Shown: piece by piece, positions 16,309-26,773 of the stretch
Numbering within the stretch: the stretch's first letter is position 1
Layout: each line of letters starts with the position of its first letter
Assembly (NCBI RefSeq): GCF_007922615.2
Contig: NZ_CP042301.2
Coordinates: forward strand, 3,270,001 to 3,334,000
Direction of reading: 5' to 3'
Source of the DNA: Nitratireductor mangrovi
GTDB lineage: Bacteria > Pseudomonadota > Alphaproteobacteria > Rhizobiales > Rhizobiaceae
Length of the DNA stretch: 64,000 nt
Position numbers and translations under genes: made by a program
Notes under the pieces: model-generated
Databases searched by the model: none
Told to the model about the DNA's origin: nothing
What the model saw: the letters and a program-made list of their open reading frames with translations, nothing else

Positions 16309-18933
16309 TCAGGCGGCCTTGTCGTCTGCCGGCTCGGGTTCGGCCACCCCGTCGCGCGCCCGGAAATTGAGCCGGTCCGAGCCCGCGGTCACTACCACGT
16401 TCTGTCCATCGCGGACGTCGCCGTTGAGGATCTTTTCAGCCAAAGGATCCTGCAGCTGCTTCTGCATGACGCGCTTGAGCGGACGCGCGCCATAGGCCGG
16501 GTCATAGCCCTTGTCCGCCAGCCACTGGATCGCGTTGTCATCGAGGTCGAGAGTGATCTTGCGGTCGGCCAAGAGCTTTTCGAGCCGCGCAAGCTGGATC
16601 GAGACGATTGCGCCCATGTCCTGGCGGCGCAGCCGGTGGAACAGCACAATCTCGTCGATGCGGTTGTAGAACTCCGGCTTCACCGAGGCCTTCACCACCG
16701 CCATCACCTCGTCGCGAACGGCGTCGACATCCTGGTCCTCGCCAAGGTTCATCAGGAACTCGGCGCCGAGGTTCGAGGTCATGATGAGCAGCGTGTTGCG
16801 GAAGTCGACGGTACGGCCCTGGCCGTCGGTCAGCCGGCCGTCGTCAAGCACCTGCAAGAGCACGTTGAAGACGTCGGGATGCGCCTTCTCGATCTCGTCG
16901 AATAGAACCACCTGATAGGGCCTGCGGCGCACCGCCTCGGTCAGCGCACCGCCCTCCTCGTAGCCGACATAGCCGGGAGGCGCACCGATCAACCGGGCAA
17001 CGGAGTGCTTTTCCATGAACTCCGACATGTCGATCCTGACCATCGCCTGCTCGTCGTCGAACAGGAAGGCAGCCAGCGCCTTGGTCAGTTCGGTCTTGCC
17101 TACACCGGTGGGGCCAAGGAACATGAACGAGCCGATCGGCCGGTTGGGATCCTGAAGGCCGGCGCGGGCGCGCCGCACCGCCTGCGAGACAGCCTGCACT
17201 GCCTCGCCCTGGCCGACGACCCGGCGCGCCAGTTCGTCCTCCATCCGAAGCAGCTTCTCGCGCTCGCCCTCCAGCATCTTGTCGACCGGAATACCGGTCC
17301 AGCGCGAGACGATATGGGCGACGTGATCCGGCGTCACGGTCTCCTCGACCATGCCGGCGGCAGCCCCTTCCTCATGCGCCTCGGCATCGGCGAGCTTCTT
17401 TTCCAGCTCCGGAATGAGGCCGTAGGCCAGTTCGCCGGCGCGGCTGAACTCGCCCTTGCGCTGCGCGATCGCCAGATCGTTGCGAGCCTCGTCGAGCTGC
17501 CGCTTCAGGTCGGCCGCAAGCCCGAGCTTTTCCTTTTCCGACGCCCAGGTCGCCGTCAGCGCAGCCGATTCCTCCTCAAGCGTCGCCAGTTCCTTTTCGA
17601 GCTTTTCGAGCCGGTCCTTCGAAGCTTGGTCCTTTTCGAGCTTCAGCGCCTCGCGCTCGATCTTTAGCTGCATGATGCGGCGGTCAATCTCGTCCAGCGC
17701 TTCCGGCTTGGAATCGACCTGCATCCTCAGCCGCGACGAGGCTTCGTCGACGAGGTCGATCGCCTTGTCGGGCAGAAAGCGGTCGGTGATGTAGCGGTTG
17801 GAGAGCGTCGAGGCCGCGACCAGCGCCGAATCAGAGATGCGCACCTTGTGGTGCTGCTCGTACTTCTCCTTCAGCCCGCGCAGGATCGAGACGGTGTCCT
17901 CGACCGTCGGCTCGCTGACAAAGACCGGCTGGAACCGGCGCGCCAGCGCGGCGTCCTTTTCGACATGCTTGCGGTATTCGTCGAGCGTCGTGGCACCGAC
18001 GCAGTGCAGTTCGCCGCGTGCGAGGGCCGGCTTCAACAGGTTGGAGGCATCCATCGCACCGTCCGCCTTGCCGGCGCCGACCAGCGTGTGCATCTCGTCG
18101 ATGAACAGGATGATATTGCCGTTGGCCGACGTGACTTCCGACAGCACCGCCTTCAGGCGCTCCTCAAACTCGCCGCGATATTTCGCACCAGCGATCAGCG
18201 CGCCCATGTCGAGCGCCATCAACTGCTTGTCCTTGAGGCTCTCCGGCACGTCGCCATTGACGATCCTCAACGCCAGTCCCTCGGCGATCGCGGTCTTGCC
18301 GACGCCGGGCTCGCCGATCAGCACGGGATTGTTCTTGGTGCGGCGCGACAGTACCTGGATGGTGCGGCGGATCTCGTCATCGCGGCCGATCACCGGGTCG
18401 AGCTTGCCCGAACGGGCGTCGGCGGTCAGGTCGCGCGCATATTTCTTCAGTGCGTCATAGCCCTGCTCGGCACTGGCCGAATCCGCCGTGCGACCCTTGC
18501 GAATGTCGTTGATCGCCTGGTTGAGCGCCTGCGCGCTGACCCCGGCCTTGGCGAGGATGTCGGCGCTCTTGGCCGACTTCTCGATCGCCAGCGCGGTCAA
18601 GAGCCGCTCGACCGTGACGAAGCTGTCACCGGCCTTCTTGGCGAGTTCCTCGGCGGTCGAAAACACCTTGGCGAGCGGCTGGGCGAGGTAGAGCTGGCCG
18701 TTGCCGCCCTCAACGCGCGGCAACGCTTCGAGCGCCGCGTCGACCGCCAGCCGAACGTCCTGCGGACGCCCGCCAGCGCGTTCGATCAGCGAGGCGGCAA
18801 GACCTTCCTCGTCGTCGACCAGAACCTTCAGGATATGCTCGGGGGTGAACTGCTGGTGATTGCGCGACAGCGCCATCGTCTGGGCGGACTGGATGAACCC
18901 ACGGATCCGCTCCGAGTATTTCTCGACGTTCAT
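16309..18933 (-). CDS. clpB: ATP-dependent disaggregase ClpB
   Basis: This 874-residue hexameric AAA+ chaperone rescues aggregated proteins with DnaK. All parts are present: the Clp N-domain repeat (about 1-145), first ATPase domain with [13 protein letters not shown] and the Walker B LFIDEMH, the long charged coiled-coil M-domain (about 400-520, [20 protein letters not shown] region), and second ATPase domain with [14 protein letters not shown] and [11 protein letters not shown]. Length is standard and the M-domain separates it from ClpA. The start at 18933 gives the canonical [13 protein letters not shown]. An RpoH-type promoter lies about 95 bases upstream and a strong terminator follows, so it is probably a single-gene heat-shock unit. 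Confidence 0.98.
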   Translation of the reverse strand: MNVEKYSERIRGFIQSAQTMALSRNHQQFTPEHILKVLVDDEEGLAASLIERAGGRPQDVRLAVDAALEALPRVEGGNGQLYLAQPLAKVFSTAEELAKKAGDSFVTVERLLTALAIEKSAKSADILAKAGVSAQALNQAINDIRKGRTADSASAEQGYDALKKYARDLTADARSGKLDPVIGRDDEIRRTIQVLSRRTKNNPVLIGEPGVGKTAIAEGLALRIVNGDVPESLKDKQLMALDMGALIAGAKYRGEFEERLKAVLSEVTSANGNIILFIDEMHTLVGAGKADGAMDASNLLKPALARGELHCVGATTLDEYRKHVEKDAALARRFQPVFVSEPTVEDTVSILRGLKEKYEQHHKVRISDSALVAASTLSNRYITDRFLPDKAIDLVDEASSRLRMQVDSKPEALDEIDRRIMQLKIEREALKLEKDQASKDRLEKLEKELATLEEESAALTATWASEKEKLGLAADLKRQLDEARNDLAIAQRKGEFSRAGELAYGLIPELEKKLADAEAHEEGAAAGMVEETVTPDHVAHIVSRWTGIPVDKMLEGEREKLLRMEDELARRVVGQGEAVQAVSQAVRRARAGLQDPNRPIGSFMFLGPTGVGKTELTKALAAFLFDDEQAMVRIDMSEFMEKHSVARLIGAPPGYVGYEEGGALTEAVRRRPYQVVLFDEIEKAHPDVFNVLLQVLDDGRLTDGQGRTVDFRNTLLIMTSNLGAEFLMNLGEDQDVDAVRDEVMAVVKASVKPEFYNRIDEIVLFHRLRRQDMGAIVSIQLARLEKLLADRKITLDLDDNAIQWLADKGYDPAYGARPLKRVMQKQLQDPLAEKILNGDVRDGQNVVVTAGSDRLNFRARDGVAEPEPADDKAA

Positions 18934-19026
18934 TCGTGTCTCCGTTCCTTGCCGGCCCGCCATGCGGCGCCGGATCGGGTTGACGTGACGGGCCCCTCCT
19001 TCGGAAGCGGACCGCTTTCACGACCG

Positions 19027-19055
19027 ATATGGGTACTGGAACGGATTTGCTCAAG
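19027..19055 (-). promoter_or_regulatory. RpoH (sigma-32) type promoter of clpB
   Basis: Read on the minus strand, CTTGAG (19055-19050) and CCCATAT (19033-19027) are separated by 16 bases. This closely fits the alphaproteobacterial heat-shock consensus, CTTGAA/C and CCCATAT-like -10. It places the transcript start about 85 bases before the clpB ATG. Confidence 0.8.
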
Positions 19056-19059
19056 CTGC

Positions 19060-19075
19060 CTTGACGCTGGTCAAG
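19060..19075. repeat. Short perfect palindrome beside the clpB promoter
   Basis: CTTGAC and GTCAAG pair around GCTG, immediately upstream of the clpB -35 element. Each arm also resembles a -35 box. It could be a regulator site or a chance feature of the terminator region. Confidence 0.4.
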
Positions 19076-19080
19076 CAACA

Positions 19081-19108
19081 AAAAAGGCGGGATTTGCCCC
19101 GCCTTTTT
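19081..19108 (-). terminator. Bidirectional-looking terminator after the DUF4167 gene
   Basis: AAAAAGGCGGG and CCCGCCTTTTT form an 11-base stem with a 6-base loop, so either strand ends in a T-run. It lies 48 bases past the stop codon of the minus-strand DUF4167 gene and separates it from the clpB promoter. Confidence 0.85.
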
Positions 19109-19156
19109 CCCCAGGATTCCTGGAGAAAGTTCGCGATTCCCGCAAGAATCCCGCGA

Positions 19157-19870
19157 TTATTGCGCCGCCGCCGGCACTGAATCATCGGCTTCGTTGCCAG
19201 GTGCGGGCTGCGCGCCCTCCCCGCCGTCGGCGTGCTCGGCCGAAGCGGTCGCCTCGCCGGTTTCACCGTCGCGATTGCGTGGCCGACGCGGTCGACGCGC
19301 GCGGCGCGGCGCCTCCTCGCCATCACCGCCTTCGCCGTTGGACTGGGCCTTCTGGGGCGCTCCGTTGGAACGGCGGCCGCGCTTCTTCTCGCCGTCGTCG
19401 CTTTTCATCGATTCCTGTTCGAGCGCGACCTCGACCGGCGTGCCTTCGATGACCGGCTGCGGGCCGGAGCCGTCATCGCCGTCCTGCCGGCGCTGCTGCT
19501 GCGACGCCTCGGCGTTCGCCTGCGGCTGGTTGTTGTTGTTGTTGTTCTGGCTTGCCTCCTGACGATCGTCGCTATCGTCGTCGTCATCGTCACGCTGGTC
19601 GCGCGAGGCGTTCTGCGGCATCTGGCCCTGGGCCGCCGCGATGATGCGGTTGTAGTGTTCGGCGTGCTGCAGGTAATTTTCGGCCATCACCCGGTCGCCG
19701 GCGCTCTGCGCATCGCGCGCCAGGGCGGCGTATTTGTCTGCGACCTGTTGCGCTGAGCCCCTGATCTTCACGTCAGGCCCGTTGCTTTCATAGCTACGGG
19801 TCAGGGGGTTCGGGCCCTTGCGGTTGTTGTTTCGACCGCGCATGCGCCTGTTCTGCTGTTGTGGCCTCAT
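19157..19870 (-). CDS. DUF4167 domain-containing protein
   Basis: This 237-residue protein begins with the conserved DUF4167 block (about 1-85): an Arg/Asn/Gln-rich start (MRPQQQNRRMRGRNNN) and KIRGSAQQVADKYAALARDA, AENYLQHAEHYNRII. The remainder is low complexity: an acidic DDDDDDSDD run, Asn/Gln repeats, then Lys/Arg-rich and Glu/Ala-rich stretches. The family is found in Alphaproteobacteria and has no established function; the basic, disordered composition suggests RNA or ribosome association, which is only a guess. It lies downstream of prmC. Confidence 0.9.
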   Translation of the reverse strand: MRPQQQNRRMRGRNNNRKGPNPLTRSYESNGPDVKIRGSAQQVADKYAALARDAQSAGDRVMAENYLQHAEHYNRIIAAAQGQMPQNASRDQRDDDDDDSDDRQEASQNNNNNNQPQANAEASQQQRRQDGDDGSGPQPVIEGTPVEVALEQESMKSDDGEKKRGRRSNGAPQKAQSNGEGGDGEEAPRRARRPRRPRNRDGETGEATASAEHADGGEGAQPAPGNEADDSVPAAAQ

Positions 19871-20165
19871 CCGATTCTCTTTTTTGCAGTCATATCATCA
19901 AGGGGAACGCCGCTCGCCCATCGAGCGCAGGGCCATCTGGCTGACGCCGTCATGAATTGCTGGCCATTGCCGCCGACGCGCCTTCGGTTTCGTACCTGGC
20001 CGGACGATCCCCACACGGAGCGAGTTCGCTTCACGCGATTGGCAGCTTGTTTCCAGTGGAACCGAACCGATACAGCACTGCCTGCTTCGTCTCATCCGGT
20101 GCCGGGAAACTAGCGGCATTCGTCATCATTGCCAAGCATTTTTTCGCAGGGCACAAAAGCGTCCC
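19871..20165. other. Intergenic region between prmC and the DUF4167 gene
   Basis: I find no coding or RNA gene in these 295 bases. It probably carries the promoter of the DUF4167 gene. Neither a clear terminator for prmC nor a confident -35/-10 pair is visible. Confidence 0.5.
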
Positions 20166-21038
20166 CTACTTGCGGAAAACAAGCGCCCTGTCATGGCCGG
20201 CGAGATCCTGCGCCGCATGGTCCAGGCGAAAGCCGGTGGCGCCGAAAACGTTGATCACGCTCGTCTTTTGCCGGCTGCCGATCTCGACCCCGACGAACCC
20301 GCCAGGCTTGAGAAATGATGCTGCGCCTGCGGCGATCAGCCTGTAGGCATCCAGCCCGTCATCACCGCCGAGGAGCGCCCGGAGGGGGTCGTGGTCTCTG
20401 ACTTCTCCAGCCAGTTCGCCCATTTCGTCAGCCCTTATGTAGGGAGGATTGGACAGAATTGCATCGTAGCTGCCGCTCACATTTTCAAACCAGTCCGACA
20501 CAGTCGCCTTAAACCGGCCTTCAAGCCCGAGGCGCCGGGAATTTGCAATCGCCATCGCGACAGCGCCGGGCGCAATGTCGATGCCGGTGGCGCGGGCTTG
20601 TGGAACCTGCGCCAGCAGGGCCAGCGCGATCGCACCGGTGCCGGTGCCGAGATCGAGTATCGAGCAGGTTCCTTGCGCCTGCACGATCCCGCGCAGGCGC
20701 GGCAACGCCAGATCGACGAGAACCTCGGTATCGGGGCGCGGCTCCAACGTGTCCGGCGAGAGTTCGAGCCTGAGCCCGTAGAACTCACGATAGCCGATGA
20801 TGCGGTGAACCGGCTCGCCTGCAAGCCTTCGCGACATCGCCGCCTCGACCGCTTCGGCAGCGTGCAGACCAACCAGCCGGTCGGGATCGCGCAGGGCGTC
20901 GATGCGCTCGGTGCCGGTCAGATGTTCGACGATCAGCCGCGCCTCGAGCCCAGGATCGGGAAGGCCGGCTGCGGCCAGTCGTCGGCGCGTCGAGGCCAGG
21001 AGCGCGCTGAGCGACACCCCCTCGCCCGCCTCAGGCAT
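20166..21038 (-). CDS. prmC: Release factor N5-glutamine methyltransferase PrmC
   Basis: This 290-residue SAM-dependent enzyme methylates the Gln of the GGQ motif in release factors. The N-terminal helical domain recognises the factor. The catalytic domain has the SAM loop ([16 protein letters not shown]) and the diagnostic NPPY motif in [13 protein letters not shown]. Its start overlaps the prfA stop codon by 8 bases, so it is translationally coupled to its own substrate gene. This prfA-prmC order is the normal bacterial arrangement. Confidence 0.97.
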   Translation of the reverse strand: MPEAGEGVSLSALLASTRRRLAAAGLPDPGLEARLIVEHLTGTERIDALRDPDRLVGLHAAEAVEAAMSRRLAGEPVHRIIGYREFYGLRLELSPDTLEPRPDTEVLVDLALPRLRGIVQAQGTCSILDLGTGTGAIALALLAQVPQARATGIDIAPGAVAMAIANSRRLGLEGRFKATVSDWFENVSGSYDAILSNPPYIRADEMGELAGEVRDHDPLRALLGGDDGLDAYRLIAAGAASFLKPGGFVGVEIGSRQKTSVINVFGATGFRLDHAAQDLAGHDRALVFRK

Positions 21039-22110
21039 TGGCGCTCATCTCGGCCAGCAGTGCCGACTGATGGTCTGAGATCAGCGCATCGACGATCTCG
21101 TCGAGATCGCCCTGGATGACGCGGTCGAGCTTGTAGAGCGTCAGGTTGATGCGATGGTCGGTTACCCGCCCCTGCGGAAAATTGTAGGTGCGGATACGCT
21201 CGGAACGGTCGCCTGATCCGACCTGCAGGCGGCGGCTTTCCGAACGTTCCTCCGCTGCCTTGGTCCTCTGCATGTCGAACAGCTTGGCGCGCAGGATCTG
21301 CATGGCGCGCGCGCGGTTCTGGTGTTGCGATTTTTCCGCCTGCACCACGGTGATGCCGGTCGGCAGGTGCGTCAGCCGCACGGCCGAATCGGTGGTATTG
21401 ACGTGCTGGCCGCCAGCTCCGGAGGCGCGCATCGTGTCGATGCGGATATCCTCGTTGCGGATTTCTATGTCGACCTCCTCGGCCTCAGGCAAGACCGCCA
21501 CCGTGGCGGCCGAGGTGTGAATGCGCCCGCTCGCCTCGGTCTCGGGCACACGCTGCACGCGATGCACGCCGGATTCGAATTTGAGCCGGGAAAACACGCC
21601 CTTGCCCGAGACCGTCGCGATGATCTCCTTGTAGCCGCCGGCGTCGCCCTCGCTGGCCGAGACAAGCTCGACGCGCCAGCCGCGCTCCGACGCGTAGCGC
21701 TCGTACATGCGGAACAGGTCGCCGGCGAAGATCGCCGCCTCGTCGCCGCCGGTACCGGCGCGGATTTCGAGGATGGCGTTCTTGTCGTCGGCCTCATCCC
21801 TGGGCAGCAGCAGGATCTGGATGCCTTTCTCCAGCTCCTCGATACGCACCTCGACGTCCGGCAGTTCCGCCTCGGCCAGTTCGCGCATCTCGGCATCGGT
21901 TGCCTTGTCGGCGAGCATCGCCTGAAGCCCCTCACGCTCGCCCTCGGCGGCGCGCAAGGCCCGGATCTGGTCGACAAGTTCCTGCAGATCGGAATATTCC
22001 GACGCCAGCTTGACATAGGCGGCCGGCTCCGGTCCGGCGGCCATCTGCGCCTCGATCAGTTCGAAGCGTTTGAGGACCTGGTCCATTCTTTGCGTGGGTA
22101 CCGAGCTCAT
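21031..22110 (-). CDS. prfA: Peptide chain release factor 1
   Basis: This 359-residue factor ends translation at UAA and UAG. The catalytic GGQ appears in [17 protein letters not shown]. The length, the [22 protein letters not shown] region and the C-terminal [14 protein letters not shown] block are typical of RF1 (not RF2, and no frameshift site is present). It lies between ptsP (10-base gap) and prmC (8-base overlap), in the lysC-ptsP-prfA-prmC group. Confidence 0.97.
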   Translation of the reverse strand: MSSVPTQRMDQVLKRFELIEAQMAAGPEPAAYVKLASEYSDLQELVDQIRALRAAEGEREGLQAMLADKATDAEMRELAEAELPDVEVRIEELEKGIQILLLPRDEADDKNAILEIRAGTGGDEAAIFAGDLFRMYERYASERGWRVELVSASEGDAGGYKEIIATVSGKGVFSRLKFESGVHRVQRVPETEASGRIHTSAATVAVLPEAEEVDIEIRNEDIRIDTMRASGAGGQHVNTTDSAVRLTHLPTGITVVQAEKSQHQNRARAMQILRAKLFDMQRTKAAEERSESRRLQVGSGDRSERIRTYNFPQGRVTDHRINLTLYKLDRVIQGDLDEIVDALISDHQSALLAEMSANA

Positions 22111-22120
22111 CTAAGGGGCC

Positions 22121-24391
22121 TCAAAGCGGAATGCCGTGCTCTTCGGCGAAGCCGGTCAGCATGCCCCTGACATCGCCGGTCCCCGCGTCGCTTTCAAGGA
22201 CCTCCGCCAGCCTCGCCTGGAGGGCGTCGACCGGCAATTCGCACAGCATGGCCTTGACCGGGCCGATAGCGGCCGGCGACATCGAGATCGAGCGGTAGCC
22301 GAGACCGATCAGGGCCATCGCCGAGACCGGGCGGCCGGCCAGTTCGCCGCACAGCGTCACGGGAACGCCCGACCGGTTGCCGGCGTCGACGACGGCCTTC
22401 AGCGCCCGCAGGAACGGAACCGACAGGGGATCGAAACGCCCCGCCAGCAGGCCATTGCCACGATCGGTCGCGGTCATGAACTGGAACAGGTCGTTGGAAC
22501 CGACCGACACGAAGTCGACGGCGCGCATCAGTTCGGGCAACTGGTAGAGCAGCGACGGCACCTCGACCATCGCGCCAAGCTTGAGGCTGGTCGGCAAGGT
22601 GTAGCCGAAGCGTCCGAGCTGGGCCACCTCGCGCTCGATGAGCGAGCGCGCCTTGGCGATCTCGGCAAGCTCGGTCACCATCGGCAGCATCATCTTCAGT
22701 TCGCGTCCGGCCGCCGCTTTCAGGAGCGCCCGGAACTGGGTGCGCAGCAGGCCGGGCCGATCAAGCGTCAGCCGTATCGCGCGCCAGCCAAGCGCCGGGT
22801 TTTCTTCCTTCTCGGCGCCGCGGAAGTAGGGCAGCACCTTGTCGCCGCCGATATCGATGGTGCGGAAGGTGACCGGCTTGCCGCCGGCGGCCTCGATCAC
22901 CTCGCGATAGAGCGTTTCCTGGGCCTCGGCCCGCGGGAATGTCGCCGCCACCATGAATTGTAGTTCGGTGCGGAAGAGGCCGATGCCGGCGGCTCCCGAC
23001 TCGGCGAGTTGCGGCAGGTCGACGGCAAGCCCGGCATTCATCATCAGCTCGACCGCCACGCCGTCGCGCGATACGGACGGCTTGTCGCGAAGCTCGCGAA
23101 AGAGCTCCTGGCGCTTGGCCCGGAACCGGACCTTCTCGGCATAGGCAGATTCGACGTCCGCCTGCGGCCTGAGATGAACCGTGCCGTCATCACCGTCAAT
23201 GATGACCGCGTCGCCGTTCTCGGCCATCGACACCGCGCCCTTGGCCTGGCCGACGACCGGAATGCCCATGGCGCGTCCGACGATGACGACATGGCTCGTC
23301 ACCGCGCCTTCCTCCAGCACCAGGCCGCGCAGTTTGTCGCGCGGATAGTCGAGCAGCTCGGCGGCGCCCATCGAACGCGCCAGGATGATGGCGTCCTTCG
23401 GCAGTGCGGCGGCCACCTCTTCGGGACCGCGCCCCATCAGCTGGCGCAGCAGCCGATAGGCGAGGTCGTCAAAATCGTTCATTCGCTCGCGCAGATAGGG
23501 ATCGGTCATGTGCATCATGCGTGCGCGCATGTCGCTCTGGACCTTTTCGACCGCCGCCTCCGCCGTCAGGCCGTTGCGGATCGCCTCTTCCAGCCGGCGC
23601 ACCCAGCCGCGGTCATGCGCGAACATGCGGTAGGCCTCGAGCACGGCGCGGTGCTCGCCCTCGAAGGCGACGTCGCGCCGCGACAGCATGTCGTCGATCG
23701 ACAATCGCAGCGAGCCGAGCGAGGCGTCGAGCTTCTTGAGCTCGTGTTCGACGTCCTCGTTGAAAAGCTCGGTGACGACAATGCGCGGCTCGTGCAGCAC
23801 GACATGGCCGAGCCCGACGCCGTCATTGAAGGCCGCGCCGTTGATGGTGACGGGCCGGCTCATGTCGAGCTCGATGCCCTGCCGGGCCAGGCGGCGCAGG
23901 TCGCCGGTGGCGATCATCTCGGCGATCACCATGGCGGTGGTTTCCAGCGCCTCAACCTCGTCGTCGCCATAATGGCGGTTGGTCTTGTTCTGGACCACCA
24001 GCACGCCAAGCGTGCGCCCGGCGCGCAACACGGGAACGCCGAGGAAGGAGTTGTAGATCTCCTCGCCCGTCTCCGGCAGGTAGGTGAAGGCCGGATGGTT
24101 GCGCGCGTCCGAGAGGTTGAGCGGCCGCGCACCGGCGGCGATGGTGCCGACAAGGCCCTGCCCGAGGCGCAGCTGTGCCAGATGCACCGAACCCGGATTG
24201 AGGCCTTCGGTCGCGTAGAGTTCCAGCACCGCGTCGGCGCGCAGCACGTAGAGCGAGCACACCTCGGCAACCATGTTGGAGGCGATCTCGCGAACGATGC
24301 GGTCGAGCCGATCCTGCGGCTCGAGCACCTCCGCCATCAGTTCGCGGAGCCGCTTCAGCAATATCCGCGGACCGCCGGCGATTTCGCGCAT
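22121..24391 (-). CDS. ptsP: PEP-protein phosphotransferase of the nitrogen PTS (EI-Ntr)
   Basis: This 756-residue cytoplasmic enzyme starts the PTS-Ntr phosphorelay, passing phosphate from PEP to NPr. The N-terminal GAF domain (about 15-160), which senses glutamine in homologues, distinguishes it from sugar-PTS enzyme I. The phosphorylated His lies in GAVTSHVVIVGRAMGIPVVG. The PEP-binding barrel has GIGLFRTELQFM, RTIDIGGDK and the closing VSVGSNDLFQFMTATDR and LCGELAGRP motifs. The start at 24391 is one of two nearby ATGs. Located between lysC and prfA, as is usual in rhizobia. Confidence 0.95.
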   Translation of the reverse strand: MREIAGGPRILLKRLRELMAEVLEPQDRLDRIVREIASNMVAEVCSLYVLRADAVLELYATEGLNPGSVHLAQLRLGQGLVGTIAAGARPLNLSDARNHPAFTYLPETGEEIYNSFLGVPVLRAGRTLGVLVVQNKTNRHYGDDEVEALETTAMVIAEMIATGDLRRLARQGIELDMSRPVTINGAAFNDGVGLGHVVLHEPRIVVTELFNEDVEHELKKLDASLGSLRLSIDDMLSRRDVAFEGEHRAVLEAYRMFAHDRGWVRRLEEAIRNGLTAEAAVEKVQSDMRARMMHMTDPYLRERMNDFDDLAYRLLRQLMGRGPEEVAAALPKDAIILARSMGAAELLDYPRDKLRGLVLEEGAVTSHVVIVGRAMGIPVVGQAKGAVSMAENGDAVIIDGDDGTVHLRPQADVESAYAEKVRFRAKRQELFRELRDKPSVSRDGVAVELMMNAGLAVDLPQLAESGAAGIGLFRTELQFMVAATFPRAEAQETLYREVIEAAGGKPVTFRTIDIGGDKVLPYFRGAEKEENPALGWRAIRLTLDRPGLLRTQFRALLKAAAGRELKMMLPMVTELAEIAKARSLIEREVAQLGRFGYTLPTSLKLGAMVEVPSLLYQLPELMRAVDFVSVGSNDLFQFMTATDRGNGLLAGRFDPLSVPFLRALKAVVDAGNRSGVPVTLCGELAGRPVSAMALIGLGYRSISMSPAAIGPVKAMLCELPVDALQARLAEVLESDAGTGDVRGMLTGFAEEHGIPL

Positions 24392-24468
24392 GGATACCAG
24401 CTCCAACGACCCGCGCCCCGCCGGGCGCGAATCGCCGCGACGGTCGAGGCCGTGCCTATCTTAGTCTT

Positions 24469-25722
24469 CTATTGCTTATCCAGCCCGTAGACGGAATGCA
24501 AAGTGCGCACCGCCAGTTCGGCATACGGCCCATCGATGAGGATCGAAATCTTGATCTCCGACGTTGTGATGGCGCGAATATTGATGCCCTTCTCCGACAG
24601 CGCCTTGAACGCGGTTGCCGCAACGCCGGCGTGGCTTCGCATTCCGATGCCGATCACCGAGACCTTGACCATGCCAGCCTCGTGCTGGACGGCATCGAAG
24701 CCGACCGTCTCACGGACCTTGGCAAGCACGGCCAGCGCCTTGTCGACGTCGCCGGACGGCACCGTGAACGTCATGTCGGTGCGCGAGCCGTCCTCGGAGA
24801 TGTTCTGGACGATCATGTCGACATTGATGTTGGCTTCCGCCAGCGGCCCGAAGATGCCGGCGGCGACCCCGGGACGGTCGGCCACGCGCCTGAGCGAAAC
24901 CTGCGCCTCGTCCTTGGCATAGGCGATGCCGGTGACCACCTGCTGTTCCACGATTTCATCCTCTTCGCAAATGAGCGTTCCCGGCGGGTTGTCGAAATCT
25001 CCCATTCCGGGCGCGTCGGGGTCCTCGAACGAGGACCGCACGAATGTCCTGACCTTGTGTACCATCGCCAGCTCGACCGAACGCACCTGCAACACCTTGG
25101 CACCGAGCGAGGCCATCTCCAGCATTTCCTCGAAGGAAATGCGCGAAAGCCGGCGCGCCTTGGGCTCGATGCGCGGGTCGGTGGTGTAGACCCCATCGAC
25201 ATCGGTGTAGATATCGCAGCGGTCGGCGCCGACGGCGGCCGCGATCGCCACCGCGCTGGTGTCGGAACCGCCCCGCCCCAACGTGGCGATGCGGTTGTCG
25301 GGGCCGATGCCCTGGAAGCCGGCGATGACAGCGACCTGTCCCTCGCCGAAACGCCTAATCAGGAACGAGCCGTCGATATCGGTTATGCGCGCAGCGCCAT
25401 GCGCGTTGTCGGTCTGGATCGGTATCTGCCAGCCTTGCCACGAGCGCGCGTGCACGCCCATGGCCTGCAGCGCGATGGCCAGCAGCCCGGCCGTCACCTG
25501 TTCGCCCGAGGCGACCACGGCATCATATTCGCGCGCGTCGTGAAGGGGCGAGGCCTCGCGTGTCCAGGCGACCAGTTCGTTGGTCTTGCCTGCCATGGCC
25601 GACACCACGACGGCAACTTCGTGGCCGGCATCGACCTCGCGTTTGACATGGCGCGCGACATTGCGGATGCGATCGATGTCGGCGACGGACGTTCCGCCGA
25701 ATTTCATCACGATACGCGCCAT
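24469..25722 (-). CDS. lysC: Aspartate kinase
   Basis: This 417-residue enzyme phosphorylates aspartate, the first step towards Lys, Thr, Met and diaminopimelate. The N-terminal signature VMKFGGTSVADIDRIRNVA and RGGSDTSAVAIAAAVGADRCDIYTDV (in parts) form the kinase domain. Two ACT domains (about 265-410, with MTFTVPSGDVDKAL and VSVIGIGMRSHAGVAATAF) give feedback control by lysine or threonine. The in-frame extension upstream to 25851 is rejected because the canonical MARIVMKFGG starts at 25722. It leads the lysC-ptsP-prfA-prmC group, 77 bases before ptsP. Confidence 0.96.
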   Translation of the reverse strand: MARIVMKFGGTSVADIDRIRNVARHVKREVDAGHEVAVVVSAMAGKTNELVAWTREASPLHDAREYDAVVASGEQVTAGLLAIALQAMGVHARSWQGWQIPIQTDNAHGAARITDIDGSFLIRRFGEGQVAVIAGFQGIGPDNRIATLGRGGSDTSAVAIAAAVGADRCDIYTDVDGVYTTDPRIEPKARRLSRISFEEMLEMASLGAKVLQVRSVELAMVHKVRTFVRSSFEDPDAPGMGDFDNPPGTLICEEDEIVEQQVVTGIAYAKDEAQVSLRRVADRPGVAAGIFGPLAEANINVDMIVQNISEDGSRTDMTFTVPSGDVDKALAVLAKVRETVGFDAVQHEAGMVKVSVIGIGMRSHAGVAATAFKALSEKGINIRAITTSEIKISILIDGPYAELAVRTLHSVYGLDKQ

Positions 25723-25959
25723 GGAAGCGTGGAGCCTTGTGCCGGGGAGGCGCCCGGTTCTGCCGGCCGGGCGCCAGACGGAGCGCCGCCAGCGTGAGCC
25801 GCGGCGCAATGCGCGGTTTCCATAGCGAAACGACAGGCGTTCTGCAAGCAAGGGTGCTGCCGCGCAGCTGGCCTAGATCGGGACTGTCCCGGTACCATTT
25901 TCCCGCCTTGACTTTGGCTGCCTCCAACCCAAATTTCGGGGGCCGCAGAGGAGGCTGCC

Positions 25960-26712
25960 ATGCCCGAGACCCGAGCCACGACGATCGATGCCCGCGAGAT
26001 CGAGCATTTTTCCGCGCTTGCTGCGGAATGGTGGGACCCGAAGGGCAAGTTCCGCCCGCTGCACAAGTTCAATCCCGTGCGGCTGGCCTATATCCGCGAC
26101 CAGGTGGCGAACCGCTTCGGGCGCGACCCGCGCTCATCGCGGCCCTTCCAGGGGCTGCGAATCCTCGACATCGGCTGCGGAGGCGGGCTGCTGTGCGAAC
26201 CCATGGCCCGGCTCGGGGCCGACGTCGTCGGGGCCGATGCATCCGAGACCAATATCGAGGTCGCCCGGCTGCATGCCGCCGAGAGCGGCCTCAAGATCGA
26301 CTACCGCGCTGCGACCGCCGAGGAACTGGCCGACGCCGGCGAACGGTTCGATATCATCCTCAACATGGAGGTGGTCGAACACGTCGCCGACATGAACCTC
26401 TTCATCGCCAAATGCGCCGAGATGGTGAAGCCGGGCGGGATCATGTTTGTCGCCACCATCAACCGCACGCTGAAGGCGCTCGGACTGGCGATCTTCGGAG
26501 CCGAATACGTCCTGCGTTGGCTGCCGCGCGGCACCCACCAGTTCAACAAGCTGGTGCGCCCGGAAGAGCTGACGCGGGCACTGGGTTCGGCCGGCATGAA
26601 CGTCATCGACCGTACCGGCGTGGTCTACAGCCCGCTGGGCGATCGCTGGCAGCGCTCGCGCGACATGGACGTCAACTACATGCTATTGGCCGACAAGCCC
26701 GCCAACGACTGA
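25960..26712 (+). CDS. ubiG: Ubiquinone biosynthesis O-methyltransferase UbiG
   Basis: This 250-residue SAM-dependent enzyme carries out both O-methylation steps of ubiquinone synthesis. Family hallmarks are [27 protein letters not shown] near the start (described in parts), the SAM loop [29 protein letters not shown] and the C-terminal [18 protein letters not shown] lies 5 bases before the ATG. A TTGACT at 25908-25913 with CAAATT at 25930-25935 (16-base spacer) is a weak promoter candidate. Divergent from lysC. Confidence 0.96.
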   Translation: MPETRATTIDAREIEHFSALAAEWWDPKGKFRPLHKFNPVRLAYIRDQVANRFGRDPRSSRPFQGLRILDIGCGGGLLCEPMARLGADVVGADASETNIEVARLHAAESGLKIDYRAATAEELADAGERFDIILNMEVVEHVADMNLFIAKCAEMVKPGGIMFVATINRTLKALGLAIFGAEYVLRWLPRGTHQFNKLVRPEELTRALGSAGMNVIDRTGVVYSPLGDRWQRSRDMDVNYMLLADKPAND

Positions 26713-26773
26713 CGGGCAGCCGCTGCCGGCTCAGGCGCTGTCACCGGTCGAAGCGGGCGGCTGGGCGAAGGGA

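Noticed and set aside
17848..19452. 534-residue plus-strand frame opposite clpB
   Set aside because: Antisense to ClpB and across its promoter and a terminator; no recognisable domain.
19529..19547. GTT/GTTG trinucleotide repeat
   Set aside because: It encodes the Asn run of the DUF4167 protein; no sign that it is a phase-variable tract.
23009..24490. 493-residue plus-strand frame opposite ptsP
   Set aside because: Shadow of EI-Ntr; His/Gln/Arg-rich composition typical of the antisense of GC-rich coding.
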